Positions 18,390 to 26,107 of a DNA stretch of 64,000 nt are shown here, piece by piece. The first letter of the stretch is position 1, and each line of letters opens with the position of its first letter. This DNA is from Intestinimonas sp052065695 (lineage in GTDB: Bacteria; Bacillota; Clostridia; Oscillospirales; Oscillospiraceae). A program made the position numbers and the translations under genes. The stretch is taken from positions 1 to 64,000 of the forward strand of contig NZ_JBQHTM010000005.1 of NCBI RefSeq assembly GCF_052065695.1, written 5' to 3'. Under the pieces are notes generated by a model. That model ran no database searches. It saw nothing but the letters and a program-made list of their open reading frames with translations, and was not told the origin of the DNA.

Positions 18390-19106
18390 ATGGCATTGGA
18401 ACGGCTGGATAAGATCCTCTCCGGCACCGGGCGCTGGTCCCGGCGGGAGGTGAAGGACCTGGTGAAGGCCGGGCGGGTGACAGCGGACGGCGCCGTGGTC
18501 CGGCGGCCGGAGGAGAAGTTTGACCGGGCGGCCACGGTGCTGGCGGTGGATGGGGAGGCGGTGGACGGTGAGAAGTATGTCTATCTCATGCTCCACAAGC
18601 CTGGCGGCGTGCTGTCGGCCACCGAGGACCCGAAGCAGCCCACGGTGTTGGATCTGCTGCCGCCCTACCTGCGGCGGATTGGCCTCTTTCCAGTGGGCCG
18701 ATTGGATAAGGACACCGAGGGTCTCCTGCTCCTCACCAACGACGGCCCTCTGGGGCACCGCCTCCTGGCGCCCAAAAAGCACGTGGACAAGGTCTACTTC
18801 GTCCGGGTGGATGGCGAACTGGACAAAGTGGACAGCGCCGCCTTCCGGGCGGGGATGACGCTGGGGGATGGGCTCCAGTGCCTACCGGCGGAGCTGGAGG
18901 TGCTGGAGCCGTCGGATACCGGTCTGGTCACCCTTCGGGAGGGGAAGTACCACCAGGTCAAGCGGATGCTGGCCGCACGGGGCAAGCCGGTGGTCTATCT
19001 CAAGCGGTTGTCCATGGGTCCCATCACTCTGGATCCGGACCTGGTGCCCGGTGCCTGGCGGCCGCTGACGGAGGCGGAGCGAGAAGCTTTGGAAGGGCTG
19101 AGATGA
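18390..19106 (+). CDS. RsuA/RluB-family pseudouridine synthase
   Basis: A 238-residue pseudouridine synthase. An S4 RNA-binding domain occupies about residues 3-60 (LDKILSGTGRWSRREVKDLVKAGRV, shown here as its start LDKILSGTG). The catalytic motif is GRLDKDTEGLLLLTND with Asp106, and GKYHQVKRML is the second family signature. It modifies uridine in 16S rRNA (RsuA) or 23S rRNA (RluB); the length fits RsuA slightly better. A candidate ribosome site GGAGCGAAAG precedes the ATG at short range. Confidence 0.93.
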   Translation: MALERLDKILSGTGRWSRREVKDLVKAGRVTADGAVVRRPEEKFDRAATVLAVDGEAVDGEKYVYLMLHKPGGVLSATEDPKQPTVLDLLPPYLRRIGLFPVGRLDKDTEGLLLLTNDGPLGHRLLAPKKHVDKVYFVRVDGELDKVDSAAFRAGMTLGDGLQCLPAELEVLEPSDTGLVTLREGKYHQVKRMLAARGKPVVYLKRLSMGPITLDPDLVPGAWRPLTEAEREALEGLR

Positions 19107-19178
19107 CCCGCCAGACCCCCATGAAAGACCTCACTTGAGGTTCTTCGGCATTTTTCACAAAAAAATGCGGATTCCCTA

Positions 19179-19207
19179 TTGAAAAGGGAGAAAAAAACCA
19201 GTATAAT
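19179..19207 (+). promoter_or_regulatory. Promoter of the CdaR-like regulator gene
   Basis: TTGAAA, 17-base spacer, TATAAT, 85 bases before the start codon. Confidence 0.78.
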
Positions 19208-19291
19208 AGAAAGGCCGGATTTGACGTTGTTCAGTGAACCGGCTGTTTGAGATTTTTGCGCAATGATGCGCTGAGAAGGGGGCAACGCACG

Positions 19292-20383
19292 ATGTCCAGC
19301 CGGATTTTCCAAAGCGTGGTTTTGCAGATGAAGGACAGCACCGACCGCGCCATCGGCGTCATCGATTCCGAAGGAACGGTGGTAGCCTGCAATGAGCTTA
19401 CCTGCATTGGAGAAAAGTGGGGCGGTGCGGTGGAAGCGGTGAACGCCGCGGAGACCGAGCTGGTAGCCTTTGGAGGAAACACTTTCAAGCCACTGGCGGG
19501 GTGGAGCTCCCAGTTTGACTATGCCGCCTTTGCCCGGGGCGAGGATGAGACCGCCCGCACGGTGTGCGCCATGGCTGTGGTGGCGCTGAATGGGGCCAAG
19601 GCCTATTATGAGGAGAAGCACGACAAGGCCACCTTTGTCAAGAGCATCATCTCCGACAACATCCTTCTGGGGGACATCTATGTCCGGGCCAAGGAGCTCC
19701 ATTTTGTCTCCGAGGTGCCCCGTGCCGTCTTTCTGATCCGTCAGGTGGGCACCACCGACATGGCCGCCATCGACGTGGTTCAGTCCCTCTTCCCGGACAA
19801 GCAGTCGGACTTTGTCCTCTCCATCAATGAGACCGATCTCACGCTCATCAAGCAGCTGGGGGACGGGGTGGAGGCCAAGGACCTCTACCGCATCGCTGAG
19901 CAGGTGGAGAACGCCCTGAAGAACGAACTGGGGCTGAAGGTGGTCATCGGCGTGGGTACTGTGGTGGGTCACATCCGGGAGCTGGCCCGGGCCTATAAGG
20001 AGGCACAGGTGGCCATCGATGTGGGCAAGGTCTTCGATACCGAGAAGTCCATCATCAACTATGAGAATCTGGGCATCGGTCGTCTCATCTACCAGCTGCC
20101 CACCACCCTCTGTGAGATGTTCCTCCAGGAGGTCTTCAAGAAAAACCCCATCGACTCCCTGGACCAGGAGACGCTGTTCACCATCAACAAGTTCTTTGAG
20201 AACAACTTGAACGTCTCCGAGACCGCCCGGAAGCTCTTTGTCCACCGGAATACCCTGGTATACCGTCTGGAGAAAATCAAGAAGCTCACCGGCCTGGACC
20301 TGCGGGAGTTTGACGACGCCATCACCTTCAAGGTGGCACTGATGGTCAAGAAGTATCTGGTGTCCAGAGGTATCGAATCTTAA
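19292..20383 (+). CDS. CdaR/PucR-type transcriptional regulator
   Basis: A 363-residue protein. The N-terminus resembles the sugar-diacid recognition domain (QMKDSTDRAIGVIDSEGTVVA). A GGDEF-like but degenerate middle domain (about 140-270) is typical of CdaR proteins. The C-terminal PucR-type helix-turn-helix contains NLNVSETARKLFVHRNTLVYR, of which LFVHRNTLVYRL is the recognition part. GAAGGGGG supports ATG at 19292. The next genes are ftsEX; proteins of this type precede ftsE in many Oscillospiraceae, but a link to division is unproven. The effector is unknown. Confidence 0.85.
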   Translation: MSSRIFQSVVLQMKDSTDRAIGVIDSEGTVVACNELTCIGEKWGGAVEAVNAAETELVAFGGNTFKPLAGWSSQFDYAAFARGEDETARTVCAMAVVALNGAKAYYEEKHDKATFVKSIISDNILLGDIYVRAKELHFVSEVPRAVFLIRQVGTTDMAAIDVVQSLFPDKQSDFVLSINETDLTLIKQLGDGVEAKDLYRIAEQVENALKNELGLKVVIGVGTVVGHIRELARAYKEAQVAIDVGKVFDTEKSIINYENLGIGRLIYQLPTTLCEMFLQEVFKKNPIDSLDQETLFTINKFFENNLNVSETARKLFVHRNTLVYRLEKIKKLTGLDLREFDDAITFKVALMVKKYLVSRGIES

Positions 20384-20396
20384 TTACACATGATCT

Positions 20397-20475
20397 GCGG
20401 CGGGGGCGGTGCCCCCGTCCTACCGAGTCTCAGTCTTGCGTTTTTTGGTAGGGCGGGGGGATCTGCCCCCGCCGC
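20397..20475. repeat. GC-rich imperfect inverted repeat
   Basis: Two arms of about 28 bases (20397-20424 and 20447-20475), both made of GGCGGGGGC, a CCCCC block and the GTCCTACC/GGTAGGGC tip, flank a T-rich loop. Its size and sequence resemble short dispersed intergenic repeats of Oscillospiraceae; it could also act as a terminator or attenuator before ftsE. Confidence 0.7.
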
Positions 20476-20506
20476 CGTCGCTGTGCCTTAATTGTGAGGA
20501 TTGCAT

Positions 20507-21196
20507 ATGATACGTCTTATCGATGTACAAAAGACCTATGACAACGGTACCCGGGCGCTCAAGGGCATCTCCATGAAGATTGAGGATGGGGAATTTGTCT
20601 TTTTGGTGGGGCCTTCCGGATCTGGAAAGTCCACCATTCTAAAGATCATTACCGGCGAGGTGACCTGCTCCGGGGGACGCATCATGGTCAACGGGTATAA
20701 CATGAACAACATCCGCCCCCGGCAGATCCCATATATGCGCCGGACCCTGGGGGTCATCTTCCAGGACTTCCGTCTCATCGAGAAAAAGACGGTAGAGGAG
20801 AATCTGACCTTCGTCATGCGGGTGGTGGGGGCCTCCCCCCGGGAGATCCGGAAGCGGGTGCCCTACGTCCTGCAGCTGGTGGGCCTGGACCACAAAGGGG
20901 ATAGGCTCCCCACCGAGCTTTCCGGCGGTGAACAGCAGCGTGTGGCCATCGCCCGGGCTCTGGTGAACAACCCACAGGTCATTGTGGCCGATGAGCCCAC
21001 CGGCAATCTGGACCCCCAGCGCTCCCTGGAGATCATGATGCTGTTGGAGAAGATCAATGAGCTGGGCACCACAGTCATGGTGGTGACCCACGAGAAGGAA
21101 CTGGTCAACCGCTTCTCCAAACGAGTGGTGGCCATTGAGAGCGGCCGGATCATCAGCGACGGAATGGGTGGGTATTACAACAATGAGTCAGTATAA
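20507..21196 (+). CDS. ftsE: Cell division ATP-binding protein FtsE
   Basis: A 229-residue ABC ATPase of the usual FtsE size. Walker A GPSGSGKST at about residues 36-44, the Q-loop in GVIFQDFRLIEKKTVEENLTF (start GVIFQDFRL), signature LSGGEQQRVAIARAL and Walker B VIVADEPTGNLD are intact. With FtsX it forms a membrane complex that activates periplasmic or cell-wall hydrolases at division or during elongation. ATG at 20507 fits a GAGGA site better than TTG at 20501. It overlaps ftsX by 14 bases. Confidence 0.96.
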   Translation: MIRLIDVQKTYDNGTRALKGISMKIEDGEFVFLVGPSGSGKSTILKIITGEVTCSGGRIMVNGYNMNNIRPRQIPYMRRTLGVIFQDFRLIEKKTVEENLTFVMRVVGASPREIRKRVPYVLQLVGLDHKGDRLPTELSGGEQQRVAIARALVNNPQVIVADEPTGNLDPQRSLEIMMLLEKINELGTTVMVVTHEKELVNRFSKRVVAIESGRIISDGMGGYYNNESV

Positions 21197-22076
21197 TATG
21201 GGTTATCACATGAAAGAGGGCTTCCACAGCATTTTTACCCACGGCCTGATGTCCTTTGCCGCTGTGTGTATGATCGTGGCTTGCCTCATCATCATGGGCT
21301 CCTTTTCCCTTGTGGCAGTCAACCTGGATAACACCCTGGGAGATCTGGAGGCCCAGAACGAATTTACCGCCTATGTGGACGACAGCCTAACCGAGGCCCA
21401 GGCCCGGGCCCTCCAGTCTAAACTGGAGGCGGTCCCCAATGTGGACTCTGTGACCTTTGTAACAGCGCAGCAGGCGCTGGAGAATTACAAGCAGCGCTAC
21501 GTGGACAGCGAGTACGCCGAGCTCTTCGACCTGCCGTCGGAGGTCCTGCGCCACCGCTATCAGATCCATGTGGTGGACATCGAAAAGCTGGCCCAGACGG
21601 TCAAGGAAGTGGAGCAGGTGGACGGCATCGCCAAGACCCAGGCCGCCCTGGATGTGGCCCAAGGCTTCGTCACCGTCCGGAATGTGGCGGGCGCGGTGGC
21701 GTGGATTCTGATCCTGATGCTGCTTATCATTTCCCTCTTTATCATCGCCAATACCATCAAGCTGGCTACCTTCCACCGCCGGGAGGAGATCGCCATCATG
21801 AAGATGTGCGGCGCCACCAACTGGTTCGTCCGATGGCCGTTCATCTTTGAAGGTATGATCCTGGGCCTCATCGGCGCGTTGCTGGCCTTCCTCCTCCAGT
21901 GGGGAATTTACAGCCTGATTGTCACCGCCATCATGGAGTACGGCGGGCTGCAGCTTATTGCCATCGTACCCTTTAAGACCCTAGCCCTTCGGGTGCTGGG
22001 GGCCTTTGCGGCGGCTGGCCTGGCCATCGGTGCCGGCGGCAGTCTGTTGGCCATCCGCAAGTTCCTGCAGGTGTGA
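21183..22076 (+). CDS. ftsX: Cell division membrane protein FtsX
   Basis: A 297-residue FtsX: an N-terminal membrane segment (about 22-45), a large external domain (45-170) starting at the family's NEFTAYVDDSLTEAQA, then three further membrane segments with the characteristic TFHRREEIAIMKMCGATNWFVR turn (start TFHRREEIAIMKMCGA). It couples FtsE ATP hydrolysis to activation of an extracellular murein hydrolase. The start lies inside the end of ftsE. The next gene encodes an M23 peptidase with a coiled coil, the expected partner type. Confidence 0.96.
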   Translation: MSQYNMGYHMKEGFHSIFTHGLMSFAAVCMIVACLIIMGSFSLVAVNLDNTLGDLEAQNEFTAYVDDSLTEAQARALQSKLEAVPNVDSVTFVTAQQALENYKQRYVDSEYAELFDLPSEVLRHRYQIHVVDIEKLAQTVKEVEQVDGIAKTQAALDVAQGFVTVRNVAGAVAWILILMLLIISLFIIANTIKLATFHRREEIAIMKMCGATNWFVRWPFIFEGMILGLIGALLAFLLQWGIYSLIVTAIMEYGGLQLIAIVPFKTLALRVLGAFAAAGLAIGAGGSLLAIRKFLQV

Positions 22077-22107
22077 CCTGCACCGTCCCGGGAAAGGAGA
22101 AACGAAC

Positions 22108-23388
22108 GTGTCTGAAGCAAAGCGTGTCCCCAAGAAAGCGGCGGCCAAACGCCCCAAGCGGGACTGGCATAAAACTGTGGTGGCGCTGCTGGCCCTGCTG
22201 ATGGCGCTGCTGATGATCCTGCCCATGGTGACCATGGTGTTCCAGACGGCGGGTGCCGCTACCCAGGAGGAGCTCCAGGCCCAGATCGACGCGGGAAAGT
22301 CCCAGGTGGCCGACCTGAATGACCAGATCGACGCCCTGGGGGAACAGCTGGACAGCATCCAGGATGACAAGAATCAGGCGCTGCAGCAAAAGAGCCTGCT
22401 GGAGCAGCAGATCAACGCCCTCACCGAGAGCATCAACGGCGTCAGTGCCACCATCGCCCAGTATGACCAGCTCATCGCCGAGAAGGAGACCCAGGTGGCC
22501 GAGACCCAGGCCAAGGAGGAGGAGCAGTATACCCTCTTTTGTAAGCGGGTGCGGGTGATGGAGGAGATGGGCACTGTCTCCTACTGGGATATCCTGTTCG
22601 GAGCCTCCAGCTTCTCCGATCTGTTGGACCGGGCTACTATGGTCAGCGAGATCATGGACTATGACAATCAGATCATGGATGAGCTGGCGGCTACTCGTCA
22701 GGAGCTCCAGACCCAGCAGGAGAGCCTGGAGGCCTCCCGGGCCGACCAGCAGGCCCAGAAGGACGAGCTGGAGGGCCAGAAGAGCGAGCTGAACGCCAAG
22801 AAGACAGAGGTGGACCAGCTCATTGAGAGCATCAAGGCGGACGAGTCCAAGCTGGAGCAGGCGGAGGCTGAGCTGAAGGCAGAGGCCGACCGGATCGATG
22901 CCCAGATCGTCCAGAAGCAGAAGGAACTTCAGTCCCTCATTGCCGCTGGACAGATCAGCTTCGATCCCGGTTCCGGCTGGCAGTGGCCGGTCCCCGGGTA
23001 TTACACTATTACCTCCACGTTCGGCCCCCGAATCCACCCCATCACCGGACGGCCAGGTAACCATACTGGTACCGATATCGCCGCCCCCGGCGGCACCAAG
23101 ATCCTGTCGGCCCGGGGTGGTGTGGTGACTATCTCTACTTATAACAGTTCCTATGGCAACTACGTGGTGGTCCAGCACGACAACGGCATCTCCACACTCT
23201 ACGCCCATATGAATTCCCGGGCGGTCTCCGAGGGTGATGTGGTGACCCAGGGCCAGGTGCTGGGCTATGTGGGCACCACCGGTTCCTCTACAGGCAATCA
23301 TCTGCACCTGGAATTTCGGGTCAATGGTACCCGGACCGACGCTCTGAACTATTACCCGTCGCTGGCCGGTCAGTTCCGTTACAGCTGA
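22108..23388 (+). CDS. Coiled-coil M23 peptidoglycan endopeptidase (EnvC/PcsB-like)
   Basis: A 426-residue protein with a basic N-terminus, one membrane or signal segment (about residues 25-50), a long Glu/Gln-rich coiled coil (about 55-290) and a C-terminal M23/LytM domain. The domain has the HTGTDIAAPGG and GNHLHLEFR motifs that supply the zinc ligands, so the enzyme should be active. GTG at 22108 follows AAAGGAG. It follows ftsX by 31 bases, and FtsEX is known to control such coiled-coil hydrolases (EnvC, PcsB), so this is the likely target of the complex. Confidence 0.93.
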   Translation: MSEAKRVPKKAAAKRPKRDWHKTVVALLALLMALLMILPMVTMVFQTAGAATQEELQAQIDAGKSQVADLNDQIDALGEQLDSIQDDKNQALQQKSLLEQQINALTESINGVSATIAQYDQLIAEKETQVAETQAKEEEQYTLFCKRVRVMEEMGTVSYWDILFGASSFSDLLDRATMVSEIMDYDNQIMDELAATRQELQTQQESLEASRADQQAQKDELEGQKSELNAKKTEVDQLIESIKADESKLEQAEAELKAEADRIDAQIVQKQKELQSLIAAGQISFDPGSGWQWPVPGYYTITSTFGPRIHPITGRPGNHTGTDIAAPGGTKILSARGGVVTISTYNSSYGNYVVVQHDNGISTLYAHMNSRAVSEGDVVTQGQVLGYVGTTGSSTGNHLHLEFRVNGTRTDALNYYPSLAGQFRYS

Positions 23389-23439
23389 TCTGAGCGACCC
23401 ACAGATTTTCTTGTAATTACAATATGGCAGGAAGGGAGG

Positions 23440-23475
23440 AGACGGGGCAAGAGCCCCGTCTCTGCTCTTTTGTAA
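23440..23475 (+). terminator. Hairpin between the M23 and S41 genes
   Basis: Perfect 9-bp stem AGACGGGGC / GCCCCGTCT with a 4-base loop, followed by a modest CTCTTTT tail. It may be a weak terminator; it ends just before the ribosome site of the next gene. Confidence 0.6.
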
Positions 23476-23488
23476 GGAGGCCTCTGCG

Positions 23489-24658
23489 TTGACAAAGAAG
23501 CGTTTTTCCCCGCTGGCGCTGGTGGTCACCGCCCTGCTGGCGGCGGCGGTGACAGCAGCCGTCCTGGCCGGGGCGGCCTGGGTGCTGTTGGGGCGGGCCG
23601 GACTGGGCATGGCACAGGCCATGGTCCTCATCAACACACAGTTTGTGGGGGAGCACGACATCGATAAGGCGGTGGACCAGGCTATGGATGCCCTCATCAA
23701 GGGCCTTGGGGATCGCTGGTCCTACTACATGGATGCCGACAGCTACGCCGCCCAGCAGGAGAGCCGCAGCAACTCCTACGTGGGCATCGGCGTCACCGTC
23801 ACCTATCCAGAGGGGGGCGGCATGCTCATCCAGTCGGTGACCGAGGGGGGACCGGCAGCGGAGGCCGGCCTGACCGCCGGGGAGCGGATCGTGGCGGTGG
23901 ACGGCACCGAGCTGACAGGGGAAAACCAGAAGGAGGGTGCCACCCTCATCAAGGGGGAGGAGGGGACCCAGGTGGTGCTCACCGTGGAGTCCTCCGATGG
24001 AGCCTGCCGGGAGGTGACGGTGACCCGGAACCGAGTGGTGGTGCACCCGGCCGAAGGAAAGCTCCTGAGCGACGGCACGGGACTGGTGACCATCAAGAAC
24101 TTCAACAGCTACTGCGCCGAGGAGACCATCGCCGCCGTGGAGGACCTGGTGGACCAGGGAGCAGAGCGCCTGGTTTTTGACGTGCGCAACAACGGCGGCG
24201 GCTATGTGGATGAGCTCACCCGGTTGCTGGACTACCTGCTGCCCGAAGGGGACATCTTCCGCAGCGAGACCAAGGCGGGGGCCAAGCAGGTGGTCACCTC
24301 GGACGCCAGTTGTGTGGATCTCCCCATGGCGGTGCTGGTCAACGGCAACACCTATTCGGCGGCGGAGCTCTTTGCCGCCGAGCTCCAGGAGATGGACTGG
24401 GGGGTGATCGTGGGGGAGCCCACCTTCGGCAAGGGCTTTTCCCAGCAGACCTTCCCCCTGCTGAACGGCGGCGCCATCAACATCTCCACCGCCCGGTACT
24501 ACACCGGCAAGGGCGTCTGCCTCATCGGCACCGGCCTCACCCTGGACCGGGAGGTCACCCTGACCCAGGAGCAGAGCGAGGCCCTGGCCGCCGGCACCCT
24601 GGCGCCGGAGGACGACCCCCAGCTCCAGGCCGCCCTGGCCCTGCTGGCGGAAAACTGA
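23489..24658 (+). CDS. S41-family C-terminal processing protease
   Basis: A 389-residue S41 (CtpA-like) protease. An N-terminal signal-anchor covers about residues 8-35, a PDZ domain about 95-180 (YVGIGVTV start, SPAAEAGL-like SVTEGGPAAEAGLTAGERI region), and the protease core follows. The catalytic pair is Ser290 in GNTYSAAELF and Lys315 in PTFGKGFSQQ. It cleaves secreted or membrane proteins at the outer face of the membrane. Start is TTG behind AAGGAGG. Its neighbours FtsEX and the M23 hydrolase suggest a cell-envelope role, by context only. Confidence 0.93.
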   Translation: MTKKRFSPLALVVTALLAAAVTAAVLAGAAWVLLGRAGLGMAQAMVLINTQFVGEHDIDKAVDQAMDALIKGLGDRWSYYMDADSYAAQQESRSNSYVGIGVTVTYPEGGGMLIQSVTEGGPAAEAGLTAGERIVAVDGTELTGENQKEGATLIKGEEGTQVVLTVESSDGACREVTVTRNRVVVHPAEGKLLSDGTGLVTIKNFNSYCAEETIAAVEDLVDQGAERLVFDVRNNGGGYVDELTRLLDYLLPEGDIFRSETKAGAKQVVTSDASCVDLPMAVLVNGNTYSAAELFAAELQEMDWGVIVGEPTFGKGFSQQTFPLLNGGAINISTARYYTGKGVCLIGTGLTLDREVTLTQEQSEALAAGTLAPEDDPQLQAALALLAEN

Positions 24659-24665
24659 AACGACG

Positions 24666-24698
24666 GCCCCGGAAGACCTGTGCTTCCGGGGCTGTTTT
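24666..24698 (+). terminator. Intrinsic terminator after the S41 protease gene
   Basis: Perfect 10-bp stem GCCCCGGAAG / CTTCCGGGGC with a 7-base loop and a TGTTTT tail. Confidence 0.82.
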
Positions 24699-24751
24699 GT
24701 CCCTTGGATAAAGGAGGGGAGCGGCGCATATCCTTTCCCGAGGTGAGTGAG

Positions 24752-25459
24752 ATGACAGGCCATATCGTGCCGGGGGCGGGGAATCGCTTCCTGGTCCGCC
24801 TCTCCCGGGAGCGAATTTTGGGACTGCCCCTGCTGCGGGGGGAGGTGCCGGGGAGGGAACTGACGCCCCGGGGAGTTCGCCGGACCGCCAGAGCTCTCCG
24901 GAAGGCGGGGATCGTCCGGGTGCTGGCCCCGGAAGGATTTCCTCTCTGGGAGGTGGTGTTGGCCCAGGGGCTCCGACCGGTGGAGACGGGGGAACTGTGC
25001 CGGACCCTGGCCGTCCCCATTGCCCTGGCGGCGCTGGCAGGAGACGGGGTGCCCCGCCGACAGGCCAGTGTGGCCCTGCAAGGGGACCGGGTCACCCGTG
25101 CCCTGCGGGTGGCGGCCATAGAACTGTGTCCCCAGGTGCGTCAGTTACTGGTGGAGGTCCCCGCCGGCGGCGAGGAGCTTCAGCGGGAGCTGAACCGGGA
25201 GTTCGGGCTGCCGGTGGTGGAGGGCGGGCCGGAGAGATGGACCCACCTGACCCTATGTTTTTCCCCGCCTGGGGAGGAGAGAAGAGGGCGGATTGTGGAT
25301 CTCTCAGGGGAGACGCCCGGGCTGGCGGAGTACCGCTTCAACCTGCGGGAGGGTGCTCTTCCGGGTGATGCCGCCGCCCTGCCGTTGCTCGCCGCCCTGT
25401 GGGCCTCCGGCCGGCTGGAACGGGGCGATATTACCGTGCAGGCCCATTTTCACACTTGA
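24752..25459 (+). CDS. Hypothetical protein
   Basis: A 235-residue soluble protein, very rich in Arg, Gly, Leu and Glu, with no signal peptide or membrane segment. I do not recognise a family. It has alternating hydrophobic strands and helices (IVRVLAPEGFPLWEVVLAQGL, start IVRVLAPEGF), compatible with a Rossmann-like fold. ATG at 24752 follows a weak GAGGTGA; a longer frame from 24680 overlaps the preceding terminator and is unlikely. GC content matches its neighbours. It lies between the S41 protease and greA, and the greA promoter starts inside its stop codon. Confidence 0.6.
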   Translation: MTGHIVPGAGNRFLVRLSRERILGLPLLRGEVPGRELTPRGVRRTARALRKAGIVRVLAPEGFPLWEVVLAQGLRPVETGELCRTLAVPIALAALAGDGVPRRQASVALQGDRVTRALRVAAIELCPQVRQLLVEVPAGGEELQRELNREFGLPVVEGGPERWTHLTLCFSPPGEERRGRIVDLSGETPGLAEYRFNLREGALPGDAAALPLLAALWASGRLERGDITVQAHFHT

Positions 25460-25484
25460 CAGACTGGAGGAAAGTACATATAAT
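25456..25484 (+). promoter_or_regulatory. Consensus sigma-A promoter of greA-lysS
   Basis: TTGACA, 17-base spacer, TATAAT: both hexamers perfect. The -35 overlaps the stop codon of the upstream gene. Confidence 0.93.
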
Positions 25485-25601
25485 ACAGAATAATGTAAAG
25501 GTATCACTATTTGCATAGCAGATTATGACCGATAACGGTCTTTCCAGGGGAATTTACCCCCATTTCCGCCGGAAAAGGCGCAGAAAGGAAGCAGAAACAG
25601 C

Positions 25602-26081
25602 ATGGCGAAAGAGTATAAACTGAGCCCTGAGCGGTTCAAGGCGCTCCAGGATGAGCTGGTCTATCTGAAGACCGTCCGTGAGAAGGAAGTGGCCGACCAG
25701 ATCAAGGAGGCCCGGTCCTTTGGCGATCTGAGCGAGAACAGCGAATACGACGAGGCCAAGAACGAGCAGGGCAAGCTCTACTCCCGGATCGCGGAGGTGG
25801 AGGGCATCCTCCAGAACTGCGTGGTCATCGAGGAGGCCCACGACGCCAACCACAACGCAGTGCGTCTGGGCAGCAAGATCACGGTTCTGGACAAGGAGTT
25901 CAACGAGCAGGAGGTCTACCAGGTGGTGGGCTCCCAGGAGGCTGACCCCATGAACGGCCTCATTTCTGAGGAATCTCCCTTCGGCAAGGCCCTGCTGGGC
26001 AAGGTCGTCGGAGATGACGTGGTGGTGGAGGCGCCCGCTGGCGTCCTGCGCTACCAGGTCTTAGATATTCAAAAGGCCTGA
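25602..26081 (+). CDS. greA: Transcription elongation factor GreA
   Basis: A 159-residue GreA. The N-terminal coiled coil ends in the acidic tip GDLSENSEYDEAK, which reaches the RNA polymerase active site to stimulate cleavage of backtracked RNA, and the C-terminal FKBP-like domain ends with SPFGKALLGKVVGDDV. GAAAGGAAG lies upstream. It is co-transcribed with lysS, 26 bases downstream, an arrangement common in Firmicutes. Confidence 0.97.
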   Translation: MAKEYKLSPERFKALQDELVYLKTVREKEVADQIKEARSFGDLSENSEYDEAKNEQGKLYSRIAEVEGILQNCVVIEEAHDANHNAVRLGSKITVLDKEFNEQEVYQVVGSQEADPMNGLISEESPFGKALLGKVVGDDVVVEAPAGVLRYQVLDIQKA

Positions 26082-26107
26082 GAAAGGCAAGACAGGAGGA
26101 ACCCGAA

